From: JAWXCE01 sp034440495
Lineage (GTDB): Bacteria; Pseudomonadota; Alphaproteobacteria; Rhizobiales; Rhodomicrobiaceae
DNA length: 64,000 bases
Assembly: GCA_034440495.1 (NCBI GenBank)
Contig: JAWXCE010000039.1
Location: 1 to 64,000 of the forward strand
Direction: 5' to 3'
Below are positions 18,856-30,996 of this stretch, in pieces; the stretch's first letter is position 1; every line of letters starts with the position of its first letter. A model generated the notes under the pieces. That model was given only the letters and a program-made list of their open reading frames with translations, was not told where the DNA came from and ran no database searches. The position numbers were made by a program, and so were the translations under genes.

Positions 18856-19404
18856 ATGCGCGTGTTGCGTCGAATATTCTGGGGACTACTTCTGCTTTTA
18901 GGCGTAATGGCCGGTGCGGCTTTTCTACTGCCAAAGGATTTGGCCGTTGAACGGTTAACCGTTATCAACGCGCCGCCGGAGAAAGTCTTCCCCTATTTGA
19001 ATGACTTCCGGAAGTTTAATGAATGGTCGCCGTGGGTCAAACGCGACCCGAACATAAAGCATGAGTTCTCGGGGCCACAGTCCGGCGTGGGCGCGAAAAT
19101 GGCTTGGAAAAGCGATAAGCCTGACGTTGGCGAGGGTACGTCTACGATCACCGGAAGCGAAGAGCCATCGCTGGTGTTCGGCGAGTCGGAGTTTGCGGGG
19201 CTTAAAGCCACGACCAAACTGGAGTTAAGCCCAATCGACGGCGGCACAACGGTTGGCTGGAGCTTTGAAACCGACCTGGGCAACAATCCGCTAGCTCGCT
19301 GGTTCGGCCTCATCTTCGCCAAGCTCATCGCCGCCGATTATGACGAGGGGCTTGAGCGGTTGAAGCTGCTGATGGAAACCGGCTCGCCTGAGGCCAAAAC
19401 TTAA
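18856..19404 (+). CDS. SRPBCC (polyketide-cyclase/START-like) family protein, membrane-anchored
   Basis: 182 aa from the ATG at 18856. An N-terminal hydrophobic segment (IFWGLLLLLGVMAGAAFLL) may be a signal anchor. The SRPBCC domain follows: VERLTVINAPPEKVFPYLNDF, the typical FNEWSPW motif, and the C-terminal helix YDEGLERLKLLMETG. Related domains bind hydrophobic ligands; the ligand here is unknown. The stop codon overlaps that of a short minus-strand ORF at 19401. Confidence 0.82.
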   Translation: MRVLRRIFWGLLLLLGVMAGAAFLLPKDLAVERLTVINAPPEKVFPYLNDFRKFNEWSPWVKRDPNIKHEFSGPQSGVGAKMAWKSDKPDVGEGTSTITGSEEPSLVFGESEFAGLKATTKLELSPIDGGTTVGWSFETDLGNNPLARWFGLIFAKLIAADYDEGLERLKLLMETGSPEAKT

Positions 19405-19541
19405 GGGGCGCGTTTTACAACGCCGTCTTTGATGAACATTCGGAATGGCGTCGTGCCGGAGGCGCTTCCGTCAACGGCGCGCCATTTGCCGTTCGTGCAA
19501 AGCATGCCGCCTTGAGCTTCAATGGCATCAAACTCAACCAT
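19401..19541 (-). pseudogene. Orphan 3' coding fragment, 46 codons
   Basis: Reads MVEFDAIEAQGGMLCTNGKW, then RAVDGSASGTTPFRMFIKDG, and ends VVKRAP. Composition and codon pattern look coding, but upstream the frame soon meets TAA at the border with the DUF2442 remnant. It is probably the 3' end of a gene whose front was lost when the neighbouring segment arrived. A very small intact protein is the alternative. No family recognised. Confidence 0.35.
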
Positions 19542-19547
19542 ATTCTC

Positions 19548-19724
19548 GTATCGTTTGGTCCCGGGGCGAAATCGACCTTAAATCTGAGTTATGGGGGTCC
19601 GTTTTTGAGCCATTGAAGGATGTTCGCGAGCTCGCCAAAACTTCGCGCTGACGAAGAGATGCAGACGCTTGCATGGTGGAACGGCGCCGACCTAGCACCT
19701 GAGTTTTTTGTACGAACTGATTAA
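19548..19724 (+). pseudogene. DUF2442-type protein remnant, copy A
   Basis: The first frame reads GEIDLKSELWGSVFEPLKDV and RELAK. After an AAAA run near 19637-19640 a second frame continues LRADEEMQTLAWWNGADLAP and EFFVRTD before TAA. This order (EIDL..LW..F.PL.D, then W.NGADLAPEF) is the DUF2442 domain, often encoded next to DUF4160 proteins in toxin-antitoxin-like pairs. Removing one A restores the frame. The first 25 or so residues of the domain are missing because a different sequence starts at about 19545. A diverged second copy lies inverted at 24785-25006. Confidence 0.65.
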
Positions 19725-19895
19725 AACTTGAAGCTCGCCGCAGAATATAAGATGGATCATACAGCTTACGATCGGAAGTGCAGCTGGCTATTAGACCCGT
19801 CTTTCCAACGATGAGGATACAGCAAATCTGAAATCCGCTTATCTGCATCGGCCTGAGTGGCTCGGGTTTCGGGCGATGTTATCCTAAAAAGATGA

Positions 19896-20258
19896 TTACT
19901 TTTTTTTTGAAACCTCAATCGCAACGATTACGTGGTCAATCCAAAAATCAAGTGGCTTGTCCCGCTTCCAAAGATTTGACTCTAGTTTTGCGATATCGGC
20001 GATCGTTTTACATTGCTTAATGAGATCGTCATCAAAAACAACTTTGCCATTATCATCTTCAAGAATAAGAAGAATTTCAATAACAGCAACTACATCAGAC
20101 CACTCGTCCATTATAGCTCGCATACGCAAACCAGTTTCTGACAAGTTGAAGCCGCTGTTCGGACATTTCACTTTCAATCTGATAAGATCATTTACGGCTT
20201 GTTGGCTTTTAATGCCGCAGGCAGAGCACATAGTATCGGATGGGTCTACGAATTTCAT
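19896..20258 (-). CDS. Hypothetical protein, AT-rich, probably acquired
   Basis: 120 aa starting MKFVDPSDTMCSACGIKS. The CSACG pair resembles half of a zinc site, but no second pair is present. The rest is acidic-basic with two hydrophobic stretches (VVAVIEILLILEDD; FWIDHVIVAIEV). Base composition is clearly more AT-rich than the surrounding core genes. It begins 12 bases after the stop of the duplicated lepA tail, the same position relative to lepA as the zinc-finger gene at 20401-20705 has to the intact lepA. Function unknown; likely cargo. Confidence 0.5.
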   Translation of the reverse strand: MKFVDPSDTMCSACGIKSQQAVNDLIRLKVKCPNSGFNLSETGLRMRAIMDEWSDVVAVIEILLILEDDNGKVVFDDDLIKQCKTIADIAKLESNLWKRDKPLDFWIDHVIVAIEVSKKK

Positions 20259-20269
20259 ATGGTTAAAGG

Positions 20270-20393
20270 TTAATTCGCGTCCATCTTCAGCGCGGCGATG
20301 AATGCCTCGTGTGGTATTTCCACCCGCCCGAACTGACGCATCTTCTTCCCCGCTTTTTGCGTCGAGGAGCTTGCGCTTGCTGTGATGTTGCGC
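20270..20393 (-). pseudogene. Duplicated 3' end of lepA
   Basis: This 124-base segment is a diverged direct copy of the last 120 or so bases of lepA at 20709-20830. It reads the same KMDAN-stop ending and the RVEIPxEAF-like block on the minus strand, with a few substitutions and small indels that break the frame upstream. Similarity ends abruptly around 20393, next to the broken zinc-finger gene. It has no start of its own, so it is a remnant. It could be the displaced original end of lepA or an att-like duplication. Confidence 0.85.
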
Positions 20394-20400
20394 TTAATCA

Positions 20401-20705
20401 TTACGAGATTGAGCACGGACCGCATAACTCGGTGGACGGTGCCGCTCGAAAACGAAGCTCATTAATAATAGCGCCGCACCTTGCGCAATTAACTAATCTG
20501 TTTGAGTCAAAAATTGTGATTTCTAGTTCGTTTTTATTAAAGGCTGTGGCGATGTGCATTTACAGCATCTAAACCTCGGATACACCTCAGCCAATTCCTC
20601 CAAGAAAAAACTAAGACTTGTTAACTCATAAAATCTTTCTTTGTTAATAACGGAACTATGTTCGCACCGCATGCAAATGATACGCACATAGATTGGATGG
20701 GACAC
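20401..20705 (-). pseudogene. Double zinc-finger (DksA/TraR-like) small protein, frameshifted
   Basis: The GTG at 20705 starts three bases after the lepA stop. The first frame reads a CMRCEH...CCKC zinc-ribbon half and stops at 20523. A shifted frame continues ELEITIFDSNRLVNCARCG, then INELRFRAAPSTELCGPC, ending at 20401. The CARCG..IxELRFRAxPxxxLCxxC spacing matches the C4 zinc finger of DksA/TraR-like proteins. The join requires one base change in the AATAAAAACG run. The segment is AT-rich and is bracketed by lepA and the duplicated lepA end, so it is the cargo of that duplication. Whether it is functional depends on the indel being real. Confidence 0.5.
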
Positions 20706-20708
20706 GAA

Positions 20709-22523
<1,815 letters not shown>

Positions 22524-22685
22524 TATGCTCATAGCATTTACATAGGTGAAAATTTCATCGCGGGGAAGCGCCGCTCGAGGCGACCTCATACCTTCGGTGG
22601 CTGATACGCAATTTAATGCGTTATGGAGCTATTGCTTTTCCCATTAACTCATTGTCGAGGCCGCACTAAAACCTAGATCGCCAAG

Positions 22686-23210
22686 CTAATTGCTTTTGCG
22701 GGAAGCGATTGCGAACAGCGGCAGTTTGAACAGGGTCAAATTATCGTTCGCCGCCCTCGCATCTTGAGATGAACTGATAACTTCTATAGACATTTTTTCC
22801 GTCAGAACGAGACTGCTAATCACGTTGATTTTTTGTCCGTTCGGATGCGTTTCTCTGCGGCGCAACTCCAATATTTGAAAGACGCCGTCATTTGTCTCCG
22901 TCGCTTCATCATAGTCATATGCGACGCCAGCCATGCGATCCGCCAGCATGGCAGCCACTTTAGCGCGTTCGGTCTTGAATTGCCTAAGAGTGTAATCTTT
23001 CCTGGGCGCGAAAAAAATGTAGCTGACCTTTGACCCTTTTACGCAAAAGTCCGCTTCGCACAAATTCATATGCATTTGCGGCGGAAGCTTGGAATAACGC
23101 CAGCCCGATACGGCAAGTCGCGCCTCCGTTTGAACTCGTGCAGCGGGAGCCTCATAGGCTGTCGCCGCAGCGAGCGCCAAAACAACAAAGCGCATTAGCA
23201 TAATGAGCAT
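22686..23210 (-). CDS. Hypothetical exported protein
   Basis: 174 aa. The N-terminus (MLIMLMRFVVLALAAATAYEA) is a likely signal peptide with cleavage near ATAYEA or APAARV. The mature part has two cysteines (NLCEADFC) that could form a disulfide, a YIFFAPRKDY segment, and no recognised domain. It lies in a run of minus-strand genes for small secreted proteins. Function unknown. Confidence 0.55.
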   Translation of the reverse strand: MLIMLMRFVVLALAAATAYEAPAARVQTEARLAVSGWRYSKLPPQMHMNLCEADFCVKGSKVSYIFFAPRKDYTLRQFKTERAKVAAMLADRMAGVAYDYDEATETNDGVFQILELRRRETHPNGQKINVISSLVLTEKMSIEVISSSQDARAANDNLTLFKLPLFAIASRKSN

Positions 23211-23303
23211 AGCTATTCATCTTCAGCTAACGGGCTAAAACGCACGATCTCATACCCCGGATTCCTACCTTGAGTGTGAGGCGCACTTTGGAATGTCCGG
23301 AGA

Positions 23304-23792
23304 TTAGCCGCGCGACATGCTGAGAGACATACCTTTAAATCTCGGGCCAGATGCGCTGAGATTAACCTGATGGCTGGAGCCGTTTACCGAAATCGACATG
23401 CTTCCGGTGATGACGCCGCTGATCGAGAGGTTGACCGAGGAGCCGGTTACACTGCCGCTCAGCGCGCCCTCGGCGTTAAAAGTGCGCTCCTCCCAGTTGC
23501 CGCTCAGGCGCCCGCCACTGTCCGTAACGTTGCTGCGCATTTCAATGCGATAGCTCGGCGCGGCGCAGCGGATGGCGATGGACAAGCCAGAGCCGCCTGA
23601 CTTTACGTTGTAATACCCCCGGCAGGAAATGCGCTCGTTGCCGCCCTGAAGACGCACGGCGCCCGACCCGCGCCAACTACCATTAAGCTGCTTAAACACG
23701 TCCGCTGCTTCTGCAGTTGATGCACTAAACTGACTTGCACAGATCAACATTAGAGCTGCTAAAAATAATGAAGTAAATCGCGCGCCGCTCAT
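23304..23792 (-). CDS. Hypothetical exported beta-rich protein
   Basis: 162 aa. Signal peptide to about residue 30 (LFLAALMLICASQFSASTAEA). The mature part is Ser/Gly-rich with alternating polar and hydrophobic residues: LNGSWRGSGAVRLQGG, SYRIEMRSNVTDSGG, NLSISGVITGSMSI. This suggests a lipocalin-like or barrel fold, but I cannot place it in a family. Two cysteines (ISCRGYYN, IRCAAPSY) may pair. It is intact and codon use resembles the host. Confidence 0.6.
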   Translation of the reverse strand: MSGARFTSLFLAALMLICASQFSASTAEAADVFKQLNGSWRGSGAVRLQGGNERISCRGYYNVKSGGSGLSIAIRCAAPSYRIEMRSNVTDSGGRLSGNWEERTFNAEGALSGSVTGSSVNLSISGVITGSMSISVNGSSHQVNLSASGPRFKGMSLSMSRG

Positions 23793-23887
23793 AAGCCCTC
23801 CCGCTTGTTGCCTGATGAAATATTATGCGACTCACTACATTTGCGCCACAAAAGCTTTTGTTATTCCCAATCAATGCATTGGTTTTT

Positions 23888-24775
23888 TTAGGATTTCCGG
23901 CGAAAGAATTTGCTCGCCGCCCACGCGATGGCCATTGCACCCACGGCGGCGACTTTCCAGAACTTTAGCAGGAAGACGCCGATGAGGGCCAGCAGCCCAA
24001 GCTTTTTGGCCGCGGCGCCGGCGATCAGCGCTCCGATGCCGTAGGCCGCCACGTTGTCCGTGCCCTCGACGAAATCGCCATAACCTTTGCCTGCGACATG
24101 CTGCAGCCCGCCGAGAAGGCGCTGAGCGTGGGCTTTATCCGCGCCGAGCGCATATGAACCGGTGATGAGGTTGAGTGAGAAGTAGCCTTCGCGGCCAAGG
24201 GCATAGGTGTTGTAGTTAACGCTGGTTTCATCGGCTAGTGGCGCGCCTTTATCGCGGACGGTCGCCGCCCAGACGAGCTTATGCGCGGCGCTGTCATAGG
24301 CTGGCGGCTCCGCCCAATCGACAACTTCAATCGCCTGGAAGCCGCGCTGGATGCGCTCGGCGTTGCCTGCCTCCGTGCCGTCTTTCAGGCTTTGAAGCAA
24401 CTCGGCTGCGTTCCAGTTTTGCGCCTCTTCGTCCCGCACGTATCCCGCTGCGATAAAATCGACTGTGACCCACCATGAGCCTTTGCCTTCTCCATCGGGG
24501 AAAACCAGACCGTTAAGATTTCCGCCCGGATTATTGCCCATGGCGGTCAGTATGCGGTTTGCTTCCGGTTGTGGCACGAAGACGTAGCCTTCGGGAAGGC
24601 GCAGCGTTCCCTGGGTAGTCAGTGGGATGTCGGCCGGGCCGGGCTTGACGACTCTGGTAGCTGCGTCAAAAGCTGCTCTAAGCTCAGCCTCCTGAGCGGA
24701 CGGCGGCGCTCCCTCCGCGCGCACCGAGCCATGCAATCCGAAGACAAGAGCAATGAATAGAATACGACGTAACAT
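23888..24775 (-). CDS. DUF2167 family membrane-anchored exported protein
   Basis: 295 aa with an N-terminal signal peptide and a C-terminal hydrophobic segment (GLLALIGVFLLKFWKVAAVGA) followed by a basic tail. The DUF2167 features are DGEGKGSWWVTVDFIAAGYV, GFQAIEVVDWAEPPAYDSAA, HKLVWAATV and the ending VAYGIGALIAGAAAKKLGLLA. The bulk of the protein should face the periplasm. Function of the family is not established; some bacteria link it to cell-envelope or DNA-uptake regions. The gene is intact, with a DUF2442 remnant directly upstream on the same strand. Confidence 0.85.
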   Translation of the reverse strand: MLRRILFIALVFGLHGSVRAEGAPPSAQEAELRAAFDAATRVVKPGPADIPLTTQGTLRLPEGYVFVPQPEANRILTAMGNNPGGNLNGLVFPDGEGKGSWWVTVDFIAAGYVRDEEAQNWNAAELLQSLKDGTEAGNAERIQRGFQAIEVVDWAEPPAYDSAAHKLVWAATVRDKGAPLADETSVNYNTYALGREGYFSLNLITGSYALGADKAHAQRLLGGLQHVAGKGYGDFVEGTDNVAAYGIGALIAGAAAKKLGLLALIGVFLLKFWKVAAVGAMAIAWAASKFFRRKS

Positions 24776-24784
24776 GATCCACCC

Positions 24785-25006
24785 CTAAACCGATTCGTAC
24801 AAAAACTCGGGCGCAAGATCAGCTCCATTCCCCCACGCGAGAGGCTGAAGCTCTTCATCTGCACGCAATTTTGTGAACTCGAAACATCCTACAATGCCTC
24901 AAAACTGGTCCCCCACAACTCTGATTTAAGGTCGATTTCTCCGGTAAGATCGTCTTGAAAGCGCAGCTAGAAGCGATATCCGCCCGCATGTCTTTCATCA
25001 ATGACG
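24785..25006 (-). pseudogene. DUF2442-type protein remnant, copy B
   Basis: Reading on the minus strand from about 25006, fragments in two frames reassemble a DUF2442 protein: VIDERHAGGYRF, an in-frame TAG, then LRFQDDLTGEIDLKSELWG, a second TAG, and after a shift FEFTKLRADEELQPLAWGN and GADLAPEFLYESV with a final TAG at 24785. At least two stops and one frameshift are present, so this copy is certainly dead. It is collinear over about 150 bases with copy A at 19548-19724, in the opposite orientation. It holds a longer N-terminal part than copy A. Confidence 0.65.
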
Positions 25007-25230
25007 CGAGATATCATAGCTTACTCTAACGGCTCTATTCTCATCGACGGCAACCGGTTTTGACACCCTTCTCATGCCGGACTTAATTAAACAGTATGAG
25101 CTTTCTGCTACTCTTCTACAATAAAGCGCATCTTGGCAGGACATCACGACTATAATGCGGTGCGTCTGCGATACATAATTTGTATCATTCGTCATAGTAA
25201 TTACTGTAGTAGTTTTGTTCTGGCAACAGA

Positions 25231-25269
25231 ATAAAAAAGAGGCGATTTACAATATGTAAATCGTCTCTT
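25231..25269 (-). terminator. Intrinsic terminator of the 89-aa exported protein gene
   Basis: A 14-base inverted repeat with one mismatch (AAGAGGCGATTTAC with GTAAATCGTCTCTT) has a five-base loop, and on the minus strand it is followed by CTTTTTTAT. It lies 22 bases past the stop codon at 25292. Confidence 0.9.
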
Positions 25270-25291
25270 AACACTCTCGTGATTTTACCTA

Positions 25292-25561
25292 TTAGTAACG
25301 TTCCCTGCGCACTTCACGCTCAATAACGCGCGGCTCGTCAACATCTGAGAACTGTTCTTTACAAACAACCCGGATTTCCCGGTCAGCCTCTTCGCGAGCC
25401 GTGAAAGCCAAAGGTCCGACCTGAACAGTTGTTGTATCCGTAGGGCGAGTTTCAACGACTTTACATTTCTTGTCCGGGCCACGAACAATATAGTACTCGG
25501 CAGCCAAAGACGGAGTGGCTACCGCGATGGCGGCTGCTGCTATTACGAGAAACTTTGTCAT
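25292..25561 (-). CDS. Small exported protein
   Basis: 89 aa. Signal peptide FLVIAAAAIAVATPSLAA ends near residue 20. The mature part starts EYYIVRGPDKKCKVVETRPT, a segment I have seen in small Rhizobiales hypothetical proteins with the YIVxxxxxxxCxVV pattern. Two cysteines, at KKCKV and VVCKE, may form a disulfide. A strong intrinsic terminator follows. Function unknown, with no obvious operon partner. Confidence 0.65.
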   Translation of the reverse strand: MTKFLVIAAAAIAVATPSLAAEYYIVRGPDKKCKVVETRPTDTTTVQVGPLAFTAREEADREIRVVCKEQFSDVDEPRVIEREVRRERY

Positions 25562-25688
25562 TTTCTATCTCCTTATGATGCGAGGAAAACGGTGAAAAAT
25601 GGACAAGGTTCCCATTCCGGGGCTGATGGACGTTGAGGCAGCCAAGTTTACATTAACCTGCTGCAGCGGATGGCGCCGCCAAGCACAA

Positions 25689-26657
25689 TCAGGGCGCTTT
25701 ATAGGCGTTGATAACATCCAGAATCGCAGTTTGCGCACGTGCCCGCACATCCGGTTCGTTCAAATCCTGAGTCATGTACTTTTCTTCCACTTCGCCCATC
25801 CTCGCGAAACGGGGCGGCGATCCGGTGGCCTTGGTCTCGCGGAACTCGCCGCCGCTGGCCAACACCCCTTCCCAGGTCTGCCGTAAAAGCGACCAGAACG
25901 CCATGCGCGGCTGGGAGAAGGCGCGGGCCGCGTCGCATTCTGCGTCGGCAAGCCGCACATACCAGTTTTTCCCAGCTTCCGCCGCTAGCGCCGTCTGCTT
26001 CCCCGCCGTATGCGTTACCTTGACGTTGTTTTGCCGCTCCAGCCAGCTATCGCCATAGACAATGATGCGCGTGGAGCGGCGCATGGTGTTGTAATCGCTA
26101 CGTTTCATGTCCCGCATTTCCCGTCCAGGGATGGGAGCGTAATTATCGCAGGACCACTCGGGATAGGCGGCGCTTTTGGACCACTTGGCGGCGCATTGGT
26201 AACGCAGACCGTCGTCCAGGTTTGTAATCCGCCGCGTCCATAAATCATTTCCGGCGGGCAGCGAGCGAGTGCGCCAGGTGTCCGGCTTCTCAAAATCGAA
26301 AACAGCGGATGCGCCGTAATCCCAATCCTCCGCCTGATGTTTAAGCATCCGGTCCTTAAGCAGTGCTCCATCCTTGGCCGTGGCGAACAGCACATGCTGA
26401 AGGCGAATGTTCGTAGACGTAATGCGCTCCAGATAAATCCATTCCTTGACGGATCGCTCCGTGTTTACGTCATAGACGCGCTTATCTATACTATAATCAG
26501 GTTTCAGAACTTCCATCTCAGTATAATTGTAGTCCACTAGAAAGCATCCGGCCATTTTTTCTAGTGCAGCATAGCCAGAGGCAAAAGACTCCGCTTGCGA
26601 AGCTTGCATTGAACACCATTGGATAATGAACATGCATGTTATGAAACGTATAATCAT
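25689..26657 (-). CDS. Hypothetical exported protein, possibly DUF6607-like
   Basis: 322 aa. The N-terminus (FITCMFIIQWCSMQASQA) is a signal peptide. Conserved-looking motifs are MAGCFLVDYNYTEMEVLK, SVKEWIYLERI, KHQAEDWDYGASAVFDFE, a W-rich TWRTRSLPAG, YGDSWLERQNNVKVTHTAG and YMTQDLNEPDVRARAQ. The pattern 'HKxxxDW...YG...W, R.D....RHT' resembles DUF6607 from memory, but I cannot confirm this. It is probably periplasmic. The gene is intact and convergent with nothing nearby. Confidence 0.6.
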   Translation of the reverse strand: MIIRFITCMFIIQWCSMQASQAESFASGYAALEKMAGCFLVDYNYTEMEVLKPDYSIDKRVYDVNTERSVKEWIYLERITSTNIRLQHVLFATAKDGALLKDRMLKHQAEDWDYGASAVFDFEKPDTWRTRSLPAGNDLWTRRITNLDDGLRYQCAAKWSKSAAYPEWSCDNYAPIPGREMRDMKRSDYNTMRRSTRIIVYGDSWLERQNNVKVTHTAGKQTALAAEAGKNWYVRLADAECDAARAFSQPRMAFWSLLRQTWEGVLASGGEFRETKATGSPPRFARMGEVEEKYMTQDLNEPDVRARAQTAILDVINAYKAP

Positions 26658-26769
26658 GGGTCTTTCCTGTTCTTGTCATGACAACGCTTCACTAAAATCG
26701 GCAAACTCGCAAGCGTAAAACATCGACTTGCCGCTAGCGGTGGACGGCGACGCGCGCCATATTGAACGC

Positions 26770-29295
<2,526 letters not shown>

Positions 29296-29365
29296 CATTT
29301 ATTTTGCTATAATTACGAGCCTCCTCTATATTACTTTGATAATTACTGATAAGGATGGCGTTTTA

Positions 29366-30229
29366 ATGACGATATATGCTGTTGCAAACCGTAAAGGCGG
29401 CGTTGGAAAATCTACTGTAGCGACAATGCTTGCTTATGGATTTTCAGCAGTTCGTGGCCAGAATGTTTTACTTATAGATCTCGATGCCCAATGTAACGCC
29501 TCGCTCATATTATTTGGCGGTCAAAATTGGTCAAATGCGCGCATAAAAGGCCGTAATATAGCCGATTATTTTGGCGACTGTTTTGATCACTCAGTTCAGG
29601 ACATCGGCTATTATATTTTTCCAGACGTGGGCGATATTGGAAACCCAGGAAAAAATGTTCCGAATCTATCTTTAACACCAGGATCGTTGATTTTAGAAGA
29701 TATTGAACATGAACTCCTACATGCCCGCGCACCCGGCCGCGCTCTCGGCGAGGCTGAGGAAAATGTCATCGGCCGAATGCAGGTACTTCTGGAAAAGCTT
29801 TGCAAAGGCTATTCTTGCGTTGTTCTTGATTGTCCGCCCGGCCTTTCTTTTGCGACAAAATCCGCTATCAGACTTGCCCATATGGTCATCGTTCCCTTCC
29901 GTCCGGACTTTGTGTCCAATTTCGCTGTGGATCGGATTTCGTTTCTGATTGAGGGTAAGGCAAATCTCGACACTCTTGATGAGATACCTCATAAGGAGAG
30001 ACGTTATCGGGCACTCGGGAATTTTATGACCGACGAGGCTGTCGCGCAGGAGCGGCTTCAGGATATCGAGGCCTATCACCCTGTTCTAACCACCCAAATT
30101 CCCTTAGACGATCAAATCGCGTCATCCTTTAACTGGCGTGCACAGAGAGTTTCGATAGACGCTAAATTCGGTCGCAAAGGTGCAAAGATCGTCAAAGCTT
30201 TGGTCGATGAAGTTGCAGCCTTAGCATAA
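29366..30229 (+). CDS. ParA/MinD-like P-loop ATPase
   Basis: 287 aa from the ATG at 29366. It has the deviant Walker A KGGVGKST at residues 9-16, the switch LLIDLDAQCNASL, Walker B CVVLDCPPGLSF, and a conserved late VPFRPDFVSNFAVDRISF segment. These place it in the ParA superfamily that forms ATP-dependent dimers on DNA or membranes. It is followed after 10 bases by a 132-aa gene on the same strand, but that gene lacks a ParB-like helix-turn-helix. Codon use and base composition are markedly more AT-rich than uvrB. There is no ATPase-associated parS site that I can recognise. It may be a partition relic or a defence protein; see findings. Confidence 0.85.
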   Translation: MTIYAVANRKGGVGKSTVATMLAYGFSAVRGQNVLLIDLDAQCNASLILFGGQNWSNARIKGRNIADYFGDCFDHSVQDIGYYIFPDVGDIGNPGKNVPNLSLTPGSLILEDIEHELLHARAPGRALGEAEENVIGRMQVLLEKLCKGYSCVVLDCPPGLSFATKSAIRLAHMVIVPFRPDFVSNFAVDRISFLIEGKANLDTLDEIPHKERRYRALGNFMTDEAVAQERLQDIEAYHPVLTTQIPLDDQIASSFNWRAQRVSIDAKFGRKGAKIVKALVDEVAALA

Positions 30230-30239
30230 TCAACGCGGC

Positions 30240-30638
30240 ATGATCCTGATGAATGAAACCCAAATTATTGATGGCGATGCCATTTTAGAGCAGATTTTCC
30301 GTGTTGTTCTGCAAGAAGCGCGTGTAAACAAAGCCTTCGCGCATAGACTTATCGAATCTTTGCCGAAACAGGCTGTACTGCGCATCCAAACCACCAAAAG
30401 GCCTTCAAAACCTAAATCTCCTGCAGTGAGCCTCGTAAAACTCCTAAGGATGGAAGGCGATGATGCAGTGATGTCATTCTTGAAAAGACGAAACCGTAAG
30501 CAGCTTAAGTCGATTGCTGAGAGGCAGCAGCTTCCTGTGAGAGAAGAAGAATTTAGTGGAGAGCTGCCGTACCTACGAACCTCAATCATTGAGGCTGTAA
30601 AATTTCGCATTGCTGATAGGCGCGCTGCTTCAAGCTAA
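30240..30638 (+). CDS. Unknown partner of the ParA-like ATPase
   Basis: Up to 132 aa; the ATG at 30240 and one at 30249 both fit. It is highly basic (TTKRPSKPKSPAVSL; FLKRRNRKQLKSIAERQQL) and predicted helical: QIFRVVLQEARVNKAFAHRLI, then a linker, then AVSLVKLLRMEGDDAVMSFLK. No domain is recognised. It starts 10 bases after the ParA-like stop and is AT-rich in the same way, so the two probably form an operon and one functional unit. The basic helical middle would suit DNA binding, which is inference only. Confidence 0.6.
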   Translation: MILMNETQIIDGDAILEQIFRVVLQEARVNKAFAHRLIESLPKQAVLRIQTTKRPSKPKSPAVSLVKLLRMEGDDAVMSFLKRRNRKQLKSIAERQQLPVREEEFSGELPYLRTSIIEAVKFRIADRRAASS

Positions 30639-30730
30639 GTTAGCGAGGGATGCGAACTAGAATATAAAAACTGCACTGATTCCGCATTTTTAATTAGGCA
30701 CTCCACGTAGCTTGATAATGAAGCCGAGTG

Positions 30731-30800
30731 AATCGCGGGAGCACTTGCCTCTGGCGGCGATTTGTCCGATATATGGAATGGGAGGTTGGCGGTGGACGTC
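30731..30800 (+). repeat. Partial copy of the ffs promoter and 5' end
   Basis: Matches 33264-33332 over about 70 bases with few differences: GCACTTGCCTCTGGCGGCGA, the GATATAT -10 region, and GGGAGGTTGGCGGTGGACGT, which is the first 20 bases of the SRP RNA. It cannot make SRP RNA because the central domain is missing; it runs instead into a copy of the uvrB tail. Confidence 0.8.
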
Positions 30801-30854
30801 CGCACCAAGCAGAAGCGCCGCCGCTCCTCCAAAACCGGCCGCCCGGGGAAATAA
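30801..30854 (+). pseudogene. Displaced or duplicated 3' end of uvrB
   Basis: In one frame this reads KRRRSSKTGRPGK then TAA, matching the uvrB C-terminal end (GRRSGKTGRPGQ then TAG) at 29253-29295, while the DNA differs at wobble positions. It is joined directly to the partial ffs 5' copy. The match covers only about 14 codons, so confidence is moderate. It lies 1.5 kb from the intact uvrB end, on the far side of the ParA-like gene pair. Confidence 0.6.
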
Positions 30855-30996
30855 ACTGCTCGGGATAACCGGCGAAACGTTACATCACATCATCTGACCA
30901 TTTGTTGATCGTCAGCCAGGTAACGCCGTCCTGCCGTCTCGCGAATCTCCAACTGCAAGGATTGTTCGAGGGAACGCCCTAACATTTGGAGTTTGC

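Noticed and set aside
20309..20572. 87-aa plus-strand frame
   Set aside because: It runs antisense across the duplicated lepA tail and the broken zinc-finger gene, both of which explain the sequence better.
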